A stretch of DNA of 12,912 bases. It comes from JASFQI01 sp050115555. GTDB lineage: Bacteria; Desulfobacterota; DSM-4660; Desulfatiglandales; HGW-15. The stretch is taken from NCBI GenBank assembly GCA_050115555.1, contig JASFQI010000121.1, positions 1-12,912 of the forward strand, given 5' to 3'. A program made the position numbers and the translations under genes. Positions 6,435 through 12,522 of the stretch are shown here, in pieces. A model generated the notes under the pieces. It was not told the origin of the DNA, searched no databases, and saw nothing but the letters and a program-made list of their open reading frames with translations. Position 1 is the stretch's first letter. Every line of letters starts with the position of its first letter.

Positions 6435-7957
6435 GCCCGGACGGTCTCGAGGAACTGAAAATCCTGGTGGTGGACGACGAGCCCACGATCTGCGAGACCC
6501 TTCAGCTCTACTTCGATCACCTCGGGGTACACGGCGCGGACACGGCCCACGACGGGCAGGCCGCCCTGGATCTTCTGGAGGCCCGGACATACGACTACGT
6601 CTTCCTCGACATCATGCTTCCGGGAATCAGCGGCATCGACATCCTCAAGACCCTCCAGGGCTGGCAAAAACTCGTCAACGTCATCATCATGACCGGCTAC
6701 CCGTCCATGGAGATCACGCTGGATGCCATGCACAACGGGGCGTCGGATTTCCTGGTCAAGCCCTTCGGGTTACAGGACATCAAAATCGTGCTCAACCGCA
6801 TTCAGCGGCTGCACGGATTGATGCGGAAGAACTGGGAGCTCCACCAGGAGCTGGAAAAGAAAAAGGAGGTGGAGGAGCTCAATCGACAGCTCGAAAAGCG
6901 GATCAAGCACCAAGGCCTGCTCTACAACATCATCGACTCGCTCGCAAAAATAAACCGATCCGAAGACCTGTACCAGTTTCTGATTCACAAGGCCGCTGAG
7001 TCTTCCAATGCAGCGAAGTCCTGCTTCCTGTTCTATGATGAGCCCAGCAGCCAGCTCATGGTCCTGGCGCAGCACGGACTGGATGGAATGCAGCCCGGCA
7101 GCCTTGCCAAGCTGGTGTCGGACGAGGATGGACGATACATGCTCAGCGCCGAGTTCCTGCATCAGCACTTCGGCTCCTCGAACGGGCATCGAGTCGCCCT
7201 GGATCGCGTGACCTCCTTCAATCGGATGATGGGCATTCCGTTCAAGATTCGAAGCGAGCCCTTCGGACTCCTGCTTGTAGCCGACAAGGCCGGAGACATC
7301 GCCTTTGACCAAGAGGACCAGTTCATCCTCTCGTTTCTTGCGGAGAAAACCGCGCTGAGCGTGGAGAACATTGCTCTTTACGACAACCTGAGACAGAGCT
7401 TTATTGCAAGCCTCCTCTCCCTGGTGAGCGCCATCGAGGCCAAGGATGCGTACACCCAGCAGCACTCCACCCGAGTCACCGACTATGCCGTTCGCATCGC
7501 CGAGAACATGCATCGTTCCGAGGAGGAGCTGGAAACCCTTAAATCCGCCGGTCCCCTGCACGATATCGGAAAGATCGGGATTCAGGATCACATCCTGAAT
7601 AAACCGGGTCGCCTTACCGATGAGGAGTTCGACCATATCCGCGCGCATCCGCTCATCGGCGTGAACATCGTCTCTCCGCTCGGGCTGACCGACGAGGAGC
7701 TGGCGATCATTCGGAACCACCACGAGCGGTGGGACGGCCGGGGTTACCCCGACGGCCTGTCGCAGGAAGACATCCCCTTGCTTGCCCGTATTCTTGCCGT
7801 GGCCGACGCCTTTGACGCCATGAACTCCGATCGCGCCTACCGAAGCGCCCTTCCCCTGGATGTGTGCTTGAAGGAACTCCGCAGGAACATCGGAACGCAG
7901 TTCGATCCCGATGTGGTCGAGGCGGCCCTGAAGGTGTTCGAGCAGACAGGCGACTGA
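6398..7957 (+). CDS. Receiver-GAF-HD-GYP protein, probable c-di-GMP phosphodiesterase
   Basis: A 519-residue response regulator. The receiver (20-137) has D26/D27, phospho-acceptor D71 (FLDIMLPG), T99 and K121 (LVKPFG). A coiled coil (about 143-170) leads into a GAF-like domain (about 178-328) that may sense a small ligand. The HD-GYP domain (about 340-515) has the expected metal and catalytic residues: H356 (QQHSTRV), H388-D389 with K392 (LHDIGKIGI), H417, H441-H442 and the GYP motif at 449-451 within HHERWDGRGYPDG, then D470. HD-GYP enzymes of the RpfG type hydrolyse c-di-GMP to pGpG and/or GMP, so an active enzyme is likely. The ATG at 6398 lies within the end of the previous gene with only a weak GAAGAG site, suggesting coupled translation; no better in-frame start exists before the receiver. 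Next to flagellar genes, it probably lowers c-di-GMP to favour motility. Confidence 0.93.
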   Translation: MQSQAAPQLEALSPDGLEELKILVVDDEPTICETLQLYFDHLGVHGADTAHDGQAALDLLEARTYDYVFLDIMLPGISGIDILKTLQGWQKLVNVIIMTGYPSMEITLDAMHNGASDFLVKPFGLQDIKIVLNRIQRLHGLMRKNWELHQELEKKKEVEELNRQLEKRIKHQGLLYNIIDSLAKINRSEDLYQFLIHKAAESSNAAKSCFLFYDEPSSQLMVLAQHGLDGMQPGSLAKLVSDEDGRYMLSAEFLHQHFGSSNGHRVALDRVTSFNRMMGIPFKIRSEPFGLLLVADKAGDIAFDQEDQFILSFLAEKTALSVENIALYDNLRQSFIASLLSLVSAIEAKDAYTQQHSTRVTDYAVRIAENMHRSEEELETLKSAGPLHDIGKIGIQDHILNKPGRLTDEEFDHIRAHPLIGVNIVSPLGLTDEELAIIRNHHERWDGRGYPDGLSQEDIPLLARILAVADAFDAMNSDRAYRSALPLDVCLKELRRNIGTQFDPDVVEAALKVFEQTGD

Positions 7958-7991
7958 ATACGTTCGGAATCCGTGCGAAATCCTTGCGTGC

Positions 7992-8025
7992 AGAGGCCGT
8001 GACGGCTTCTACACTTGAGATTTTT
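7992..8025 (+). terminator. Possible weak terminator after the HD-GYP gene
   Basis: AGAGGCCG (7992-7999) pairs with CGGCTTCT (8003-8010), eight pairs including one G-T, around a 3-base loop. Five Ts follow at 8021-8025, ten bases from the stem. The distance makes it a weak intrinsic terminator at best, but it fits the end of the response-regulator pair. Confidence 0.35.
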
Positions 8026-8130
8026 CGAGGCATACCAACCGCTGTTGAAAATGCTTCTCCCGCGCATTCCTCAAACTCGCTGCGGGGAGATTCAAAAAGC
8101 GTGATTCACAGTGCCGTCCAAAGTCAAAAC

Positions 8131-8147
8131 CGGCACAGCCCATGCAT
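8131..8147 (+). promoter_or_regulatory. Sigma-54-like promoter candidate upstream of the PilZ-like gene
   Basis: CGGCACAGCCCATGCAT keeps the GG-N10-GC spacing of sigma-54 promoters (GG at 8132-8133, GC at 8144-8145). The -24 box GGCAC is perfect and the -12 box ATGCA differs from TTGCA at one base. It would start transcription near 8157, leaving a leader of about 135 bases. Many flagellar genes in this kind of bacterium use sigma-54. Confidence 0.45.
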
Positions 8148-8218
8148 GTTTAAAGGAGATGGCCCCCGAGATCGGGACCTGAACGGCTGATATCCCTGCT
8201 GGCGCTTGATTTCGTGGA

Positions 8219-8248
8219 TTGACTCCGCGCGTCCGGCTTGGGTATTCT
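8219..8248 (+). promoter_or_regulatory. Sigma-70-like promoter candidate of the PilZ-like gene
   Basis: TTGACT (8219-8224), an 18-base spacer and TATTCT (8243-8248) match TTGACA/TATAAT at 5 of 6 and 4 of 6. The predicted start near 8255 leaves a short leader of about 38 bases to the ATG at 8294. It is closer to the gene than the sigma-54-like site and may be an alternative to it. Confidence 0.45.
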
Positions 8249-8293
8249 GTTGAAAAAGGAAGCATTCTACGGGTCAAAGGAGGCAGAGATCCT

Positions 8294-8866
8294 ATGGTAT
8301 CCGAAAATCGACGCAAGTATTACCGTGCCAGGATCGTCCTTCCTGCGAGCTGGGACGTACTCAGCGATGAACAGGCCGCACTCGCCAAACAGGGCATGGG
8401 TTCCAGCCTGCTCGGAAAATCGATCTGCCCCAGCCCCATCGATGAGTTCCTCTCACAGACCACACCCGGCTCCAAGGAGGAACGCCTCTACCGTTGCATC
8501 CAGCTCCTGAACAACAAACTGGACTTTCTTATCGAGCGCGCTCTGGCCGGGCCGGGAGACGAGCGGGGGGGGCTGGACGATGTGATCGAGATCAGCGGGT
8601 CGGGCCTCAAATTCCTCACCCAAGAGTCCCTGTCCCAAGGGGATATCATCCGGATGAATATCATGATTCCTGAGACATCCCTGTATCGCATGGAATTCCT
8701 GGCCGAGGTCCTGCGTGTGGAGGAGCAGGATGCCGCGCATCTCGTAGCCGCCAGGATCGTGGCCATTGATGAGGATGCAAGGGATGCCATCGTACAGACC
8801 GTGTTCCGGAAGCAGCGCCAGAGCATCCGTCAGGAGAAGGAAACGACACCCGGAGAAAGCACATGA
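8294..8866 (+). CDS. Atypical PilZ-domain-like protein (possible c-di-GMP pathway receptor)
   Basis: A 190-residue protein starting at ATG 8294, with AAAGGAGG 10 bases upstream; a longer TTG-initiated frame would begin inside the sigma-70-like promoter. Residues 7-11 (RKYYR) form an RxxxR motif followed by a beta strand RIVLPASW. Residues about 24-90 are an inserted, mostly helical segment including LLNNKLDFLIERAL (71-84). The barrel resumes at about 96: EISGSG (99-104) stands where PilZ proteins have (D/N)xSxxG, then strands and a C-terminal helix (DARDAIVQTVFRKQRQ). This order resembles the atypical tetrameric PilZ proteins known from Xanthomonas and Pseudomonas, which have a long helix inserted in the barrel. 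With Glu replacing Asp/Asn, c-di-GMP binding is uncertain. The gene overlaps the next by ATGA and follows an HD-GYP phosphodiesterase, so a role in c-di-GMP or motility signalling is likely. Confidence 0.75.
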   Translation: MVSENRRKYYRARIVLPASWDVLSDEQAALAKQGMGSSLLGKSICPSPIDEFLSQTTPGSKEERLYRCIQLLNNKLDFLIERALAGPGDERGGLDDVIEISGSGLKFLTQESLSQGDIIRMNIMIPETSLYRMEFLAEVLRVEEQDAAHLVAARIVAIDEDARDAIVQTVFRKQRQSIRQEKETTPGEST

Positions 8867-9597
8867 TCGAGCTATCCCGAGAGGACTTTGTGGCCCTTCA
8901 CCGCCAGGCTGCCGTTGGGAGACTGATGCAGGGCCTGGTGCACAACCTGAACGGCCCGCTCCAGAACCTGGGTATGGACATGGACATGATCCAGTACATT
9001 TTCCGCACAGGTGAGGAATCGGCAGATGTTCTACTGGAGGAAGTGAAGAAGCGCCTGGTCAGGATGGAAACGGAGTTCGAGCAAATCAACCGGTTGATCC
9101 GGCATACGGCCGAGCGTTCCTCGCTGGAAGAAGACACCGAACGATACGTAAACCTGGGAGATTTCCTTGATCAGGAAATCACCTTCCTGAAGGCCAACCT
9201 TTACTTCAAGCACCACGTCCAGACCGATATCCTGCTGGACGATTCGCTTCCCCCGATCCGCTCGCTACCGCCGCTTGCGACCGAGGGACTGAGCAGCCTG
9301 CTCCAGGCGCTGGTGGAGGAAACCGAGCGGCGAGAAATGGATTCCTTTGCACTGAAGGCAAACGGCAACGAGTCCGAGGCGAGAATTCACATCTCCGTGG
9401 GACCCGTGCCCTTGTCAAAGACCTTTCTGGAGGTTTTCAAGAACGTGGACGCGTTCGTCGATTCGTTCCGAATTGAAGAGGCGGACGCACTTCAGCCTGC
9501 CTATGCCGCCATGATGCTCGCTTCAGCGGGAATTTCTCCTCACGTGAAATCAGGCGCCGAGGAAACGGAGCTGACCCTGATCCTGCGAGGCGAGTAG
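8863..9597 (+). CDS. Histidine-kinase-like protein with an H-box but no evident ATP-binding motifs
   Basis: A 244-residue cytoplasmic protein. Residues 10-85 look like a histidine kinase dimerisation helix pair: GRLMQGLVHNLNGPLQNL (19-36) matches the H-box pattern, with the candidate phospho-acceptor H27 and N28/P32. The helices continue to about 85. Residues 100-244 have the size and beta/alpha pattern of a HATPase domain, but I cannot find the N-box asparagine (expected near LLQALVEETE, 146-155), the DxGxG motif or the glycine-rich lid. It may therefore be a phosphotransfer or scaffold protein, like Caulobacter ChpT, rather than an active kinase. It has no sensor, signal peptide or membrane segment. 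The ATG overlaps the PilZ-like stop (ATGA), showing tight coupling. Candidate partners are the two receiver proteins upstream. A diverged but active kinase remains possible. Confidence 0.75.
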   Translation: MIELSREDFVALHRQAAVGRLMQGLVHNLNGPLQNLGMDMDMIQYIFRTGEESADVLLEEVKKRLVRMETEFEQINRLIRHTAERSSLEEDTERYVNLGDFLDQEITFLKANLYFKHHVQTDILLDDSLPPIRSLPPLATEGLSSLLQALVEETERREMDSFALKANGNESEARIHISVGPVPLSKTFLEVFKNVDAFVDSFRIEEADALQPAYAAMMLASAGISPHVKSGAEETELTLILRGE

Positions 9598-9614
9598 AGA
9601 AAAACCCCTACTCG
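9591..9614. repeat. Inverted repeat spanning both stop codons of convergent genes
   Basis: CGAGTAG (9591-9597) and CTACTCG (9608-9614) form a 7-base-pair stem around a 10-base loop. The left arm contains the TAG stop of the kinase-like gene and the right arm the TAG stop of the minus-strand gene. The genes are only 10 bases apart. It may act as a bidirectional terminator or mRNA end, but neither side has a T-run after the stem. Confidence 0.4.
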
Positions 9615-10087
9615 TAGTCCCCGCGGCCGAACTTCGCCACTTCTGTCCCGATGGTGAGAGCGAGATCGGAAACCACTGTCCGGAGTCCCTCGGGCAGCTC
9701 AGGATCCGCTTCCACCTGTCTCAGGCCCTCTAGCCGGGTTTCCAGGTGCTCCACCAGCGGTTCTATGTCCGACGTGGACAAGGAGCCGTTTCGCAGGGCT
9801 GCTGCATACGCATCCACGGTGTCCAGGGTCTCTTCAATGGCCCCGAGGATCTGGGTTTTCTGAGCGCTCTCCTGGGTCGGTTCGACCTTTCCGACGCCGG
9901 GGATGATCTGAACTTCCTGACCGGGGAACACAGTCTCCGGGCCTCCCACAGGGGTCCCCTTGTTGCCTTCCCCGCCGCTTACCTGCTCCATGATGCTCTG
10001 AAACGATTGCCCGTCATTCGCGGTTTTATCCGGGGTCTGCACCTTTGCATCCGGAATCTGGCCGGGATGGATCTCGGAAATCTTCAT
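9608..10087 (-). CDS. Unrecognised helical protein, probably sigma-54-dependent and motility-linked
   Basis: A 159-residue protein I cannot assign to a named family. The ATG at 10087 follows GAGGAGA with good spacing. Residues 1-75 are rich in Gly, Pro, Gln and Thr, start MKISEIHPGQIPD, and are probably disordered. Residues 76-152 form two or three amphipathic helices (ILGAIEETLDTVDAYAAAL; IEPLVEHLETRLEGLRQ; LRTVVSDLALTIGTEVAKF), and the chain ends FGRGDYE. There is no signal peptide, membrane helix or cysteine. A near-consensus sigma-54 promoter lies 82 bases upstream, the class used for middle flagellar genes, and the gene sits between flagellar and chemotaxis genes. A disordered N-terminus followed by helices is compatible with a flagellar export substrate or regulator, but this is a guess. 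It converges on the kinase-like gene with 10 bases between stops. Confidence 0.8.
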   Translation of the reverse strand: MKISEIHPGQIPDAKVQTPDKTANDGQSFQSIMEQVSGGEGNKGTPVGGPETVFPGQEVQIIPGVGKVEPTQESAQKTQILGAIEETLDTVDAYAAALRNGSLSTSDIEPLVEHLETRLEGLRQVEADPELPEGLRTVVSDLALTIGTEVAKFGRGDYE

Positions 10088-10168
10088 GGACTGTTCTCCT
10101 CATTTGCTGGGGATGCTCTCCCGCCTTCCGGAAACCTTTTGAAAGACGGCGCGTACACCGTGCTATTC

Positions 10169-10184
10169 TGCAAGAACGTTGCCA
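10169..10184 (-). promoter_or_regulatory. Near-consensus sigma-54 promoter
   Basis: On the minus strand the site reads TGGCAACGTTCTTGCA. It has a TGGCA -24 element and a perfect TTGCA -12 element with the exact GG-N10-GC spacing. Only the two bases after TGGCA differ from TGGCACG. Transcription should begin near 10159, giving a leader of about 71 bases before the ATG at 10087. It is the best sigma-54 site in the window. Confidence 0.8.
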
Positions 10185-10220
10185 GAACGGTGAGGCATGG
10201 AGCCGGTGCTCATTTTCAAC

Positions 10221-10241
10221 GGATCGTTTTCGCAGCGATCC
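10221..10241. repeat. Inverted repeat upstream of the sigma-54 promoter
   Basis: GGATCG (10221-10226) and CGATCC (10236-10241) form a dyad with a 9-base centre. The centre lies about 73 bases upstream of the predicted sigma-54 start site, where enhancer-binding activators often bind. It could instead be an RNA hairpin downstream of cheB on the minus strand, but no T-run follows on that strand. Confidence 0.4.
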
Positions 10242-10380
10242 TTATTTATGCAATAAAGTCATGCAGTTGGAAAGAATACTATGAAATGAAAAGCCTTTAT
10301 CCCCTGCTTCGGGAGGCGGATCAATGGGATCGTATGTCGGAGAAGGGGAGGAAGATTCTGCCCGGTACGGGAAAAGGCGA

Positions 10381-11427
10381 TCACACGAACATCCGAAGCA
10401 CGGTGGCCGAGATGTCGGGTAATCCCACGATTTTCTCGGCGGCTTCCCGCTTGATCGCCTCCTTGGGCATGCCGAAGACCACGCAGGTGCGCTCGTCCTG
10501 GGCCACGGTCCGCGCCCCGGCTTGACGCATCTGGAGCAGTCCGTCCGCGCCGTCCGCCCCCATGCCGGTAAGAATCACCCCCACTGCGTTGCCTCCGGCA
10601 TAGTCCGCCACGGACTTGAAAAGGACGTCTACTGAAGGCCTCTGGTGATGAACCATGGGGCCGTCCTTGACCTGGACATAGTACCGTGCGCCGCTCCGGC
10701 GGAGCAGCATGTGGAAATTACCCGGTGCAATGAGCGCCTGCCCGTTGACCACGGAGTCCCCGTCCTGGGCCTCACGAACTCGAATGGCACACAGGGTGTC
10801 CAGCCGCTCCGCAAAGGAGGTGGTGAACTTGGCCGGCATGTGCTGCACCACAATGATTCCCGGCGCGTTGGGCGGCATGCCCAGCAGGACCGTCTTTATC
10901 GCCTCGGTTCCACCGGTCGACGCCCCGATGGCCAGAATCTTGTTGGTCGTCTCGGACAAGGCCTTGGCACTGACACGGGCGGGGGATGCATTGTTCGCGG
11001 TTTGCGCGGACTCGACCCTGGCTCGAAGGTCCACGTTGGACACGGCGCGGATCTTGTCCGCAAGCTGAACGCCCATGTCGCCCACAGAGTAGGACGCCGA
11101 AGGCTTGCAGATCACCTCCAGGGCCCCCAGGGAAAGGGCTTCCATAGCCAGCGCGCCCCCCTTCTTGGTCAGGGAACTCACGATGATCACGGGAATGGGA
11201 TAGTACTTCATGAGCTTCTTGAGAAAGGTCAGACCATCCATCCTGGGCATCTCGATGTCCAGTGTGACCACGTCCGGCTTGAGGCGGACGATCTTGTCCC
11301 TTGCTACGTAGGGATCGGGCGCAGTGCCCACCACCTCGATGCCCCGCTCACGGGACAACTCCTCGGAGAGTACCTTTCGAACGATGGCGGAATCATCCAC
11401 CACCAGCACGCGAATGTTCGTTTCCAT
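10381..11427 (-). CDS. cheB: Chemotaxis protein-glutamate methylesterase/deamidase CheB
   Basis: A 348-residue protein that removes methyl groups from chemoreceptor glutamates and deamidates glutamines, giving adaptation; CheA phosphorylation activates it. The ATG at 11427 has TGAGG a few bases upstream. The receiver domain (4-125) carries D11-D12, phospho-acceptor D57 (TLDIEMP) and K108 (ICKPS). A linker (about 130-160) leads to the methylesterase domain (162-345) with the catalytic triad S170 (GASTGG), H196 (VQHMP) and D292 (GMGADGADG), at spacings matching E. coli CheB (S164, H190, D286). Length is normal. It lies 104 bases downstream of cheX on the same strand, probably in one transcript with HDOD-cheY-cheX. 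The partner methyltransferase cheR is not in the window. Confidence 0.97.
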   Translation of the reverse strand: METNIRVLVVDDSAIVRKVLSEELSRERGIEVVGTAPDPYVARDKIVRLKPDVVTLDIEMPRMDGLTFLKKLMKYYPIPVIIVSSLTKKGGALAMEALSLGALEVICKPSASYSVGDMGVQLADKIRAVSNVDLRARVESAQTANNASPARVSAKALSETTNKILAIGASTGGTEAIKTVLLGMPPNAPGIIVVQHMPAKFTTSFAERLDTLCAIRVREAQDGDSVVNGQALIAPGNFHMLLRRSGARYYVQVKDGPMVHHQRPSVDVLFKSVADYAGGNAVGVILTGMGADGADGLLQMRQAGARTVAQDERTCVVFGMPKEAIKREAAEKIVGLPDISATVLRMFV

Positions 11428-11531
11428 TGGACCTCAATCTCGATGGCCTATTCCTGCGCCATCATGTATCCTTCATTTTACGAAAACGTTCGTCTCGAGT
11501 TCGAATATGCGGCCTCGGCCGGTAGATCCTC

Positions 11532-12008
11532 TCAGGAACCATTCGCGACCAGGCGAAGGCCCAGACGGCCGTCAATGAGATCGATGCCGAGAAACACCTG
11601 CTCTTCGGAATCGCCCGGCCCCTCCCACACCTCGTCTGAAGGGACTTTCTCAGGAATGCCCAGATCAAAAACCGCCTTTTCATCCAGGGCACAAAACGTG
11701 CTTCCTGCAATCATATTGACGATCTCTTTGGCAGTCTGTTCCACGTGTGCCAATGAGACGCCTTCCTCATCGGTACCCATGAAGTCTGCAGCCAGAGTTT
11801 TTCCCAGCGCCTGCGGGATAAAAAAGGCAAAATGGCCTGAAAAGGGCCCTTTAAACGCCAGCCGAATGGCAATCAGATTGGCTCCTCCGGCATTCCACAG
11901 GTCACCAGGCGCTCCGGCATCGGAAAAGTCCAGCGGCAGGAAAAACATCTTCTCCAGCACCTCAGAAATCGAGTTCCTCATCGCCTTCGTCAGAATTTCC
12001 CTTTCCAT
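11532..12008 (-). CDS. cheX: CheX-like CheY-P phosphatase
   Basis: A 158-residue protein of the CheC/CheX/FliY phosphatase family, expected to dephosphorylate CheY-P and end the motor signal. I chose the ATG at 12008 because GAGAGG lies six bases upstream; the ATG at 12014 has that site directly adjacent, and 12026 is a TTG. The N-terminal helix SISEVLEKMFFLP (13-25) matches the CheX pattern. The single active helix carries E95 and N98 (KEIVNMIAG), the E-x-x-N pair also found in Borrelia CheX (E96/N99). One such motif rather than two fits CheX rather than CheC. The start overlaps the end of cheY by 47 bases, tying production of the phosphatase to its substrate. cheB follows after 104 bases. 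CheX is preferred, but an alternative CheC-type member cannot be excluded. Confidence 0.85.
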   Translation of the reverse strand: MEREILTKAMRNSISEVLEKMFFLPLDFSDAGAPGDLWNAGGANLIAIRLAFKGPFSGHFAFFIPQALGKTLAADFMGTDEEGVSLAHVEQTAKEIVNMIAGSTFCALDEKAVFDLGIPEKVPSDEVWEGPGDSEEQVFLGIDLIDGRLGLRLVANGS

Positions 12009-12390
12009 CTTCATCCTCTCGTACAATGTGATTCAGTTTGGATCGTATCTCTTCCGGAGTAAAAGGCTTTTTTATATACTCTGATACACCCATTTTCATG
12101 AACCATTCGATGCGTTCACGGCTCCCTTCCGTAGTCACGATCACGACTGGAATGGTACGAAAAACCTCGTCTTTTTTCATTTCCTCAATCAATTCAATGC
12201 CATTCATTTCAGGCATGTTGTAATCCGAAAGCACGAGGTCCATCCATTCCTGCTTCAGGATCTGCAGGGCTTCTTTACCGTTGGCCGCCTCATGGATCTG
12301 CCCCACGTTGAAGCCGGAGGCCTTGACGGTCTTTTTGAGGACCGCCCTCATGGGAAGCGAGTCGTCCACGATCAAGATGTTGTAAGCCAT
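11962..12390 (-). CDS. cheY: CheY-like single-domain response regulator with an acidic tail
   Basis: A 142-residue receiver. The start is ATG 12390 (MAYNILIVDD), with GAGGGG upstream; a longer frame exists to 12426 but lacks a ribosome site. Key residues are D9/D10, phospho-acceptor D56 (LSDYNMP), T86 and K108 (IKKPF), so phosphorylation, probably by a CheA outside the window, is expected. CheY-P binds FliM at the motor switch. After the domain (about residue 122) there is an unusual acidic tail (about 125-142) rich in Asp, Glu and Gly that ends ELDF; ordinary CheY lacks it. That tail is encoded where the cheX start overlaps by 47 bases, so it may be a by-product of the overlap. Neighbours cheX and cheB make a chemotaxis role likely, though HDOD-linked receivers can serve other pathways. 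Confidence 0.9.
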   Translation of the reverse strand: MAYNILIVDDSLPMRAVLKKTVKASGFNVGQIHEAANGKEALQILKQEWMDLVLSDYNMPEMNGIELIEEMKKDEVFRTIPVVIVTTEGSRERIEWFMKMGVSEYIKKPFTPEEIRSKLNHIVREDEDGKGNSDEGDEELDF

Positions 12391-12420
12391 GTTTTCGTCC
12401 CCTCTGTGTTCACCATCCAC

Positions 12421-12459
12421 GGGCAATGCCCATGACGGGCCTTTCCTTAAAGCCCGTCA
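12421..12459 (-). repeat. Paired hairpins in the HDOD-cheY gap
   Basis: TGACGGGC (12433-12440) pairs perfectly with GCCCGTCA (12452-12459) around 11 bases, and an adjacent smaller GGGC/GCCC hairpin occupies 12421-12431. On the minus strand no T-run follows, so this is not a standard terminator. It may be a processing or attenuation structure upstream of cheY. Confidence 0.45.
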
Positions 12460-12482
12460 CCGCCCGCTCAACAGGCATTCAA

Positions 12483-12504
12483 CCGTTCTTCACCCCAGGA
12501 ACGG
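12483..12504 (-). repeat. Inverted repeat just after the HDOD gene
   Basis: CCGTTC (12483-12488) and GAACGG (12499-12504) form a six-pair stem with a 10-base loop, about 19 bases after the HDOD stop. On the minus strand only TTGAATG follows, a poor T-tract, so it is a weak terminator candidate at best. Confidence 0.3.
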
Positions 12505-12522
12505 AAAGCTCCTCGCTCTCCT

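Larger units (their letters stand above)
7958..8293 (+). other. 336-base gap between the HD-GYP and PilZ-like genes
   Basis: This stretch contains a weak hairpin with T-run just after the HD-GYP stop (7992-8025), a sigma-54-like site (8131-8147), a sigma-70-like promoter (8219-8248) and the ribosome site of the PilZ-like gene (8277-8283). An open frame crosses 7958-8190 but begins inside the HD-GYP gene in another frame, without start signals, and I do not accept it. No c-di-GMP riboswitch core was seen. Confidence 0.6.

Noticed and set aside
7864..8190. Plus-strand 108-residue ORF between the HD-GYP and PilZ-like genes
   Set aside because: It starts in a wrong frame inside the HD-GYP coding sequence and has no ribosome site; its residues look like random frame translation.
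7958..8293. c-di-GMP riboswitch upstream of the PilZ-like gene
   Set aside because: I looked for the conserved GEMM core and found no matching arrangement.
10285..10525. Small plus-strand ORF starting MKSLYPLLREADQWDRM in the gap below cheB
   Set aside because: Most of its length is antisense to the conserved end of cheB, the ribosome site is poor, and no promoter is seen, so it is probably a shadow.
10645..12084. Plus-strand 479-residue ORF opposite cheB and cheX
   Set aside because: It is the antisense shadow of cheB, cheX and part of cheY; all three show catalytic motifs on the minus strand.
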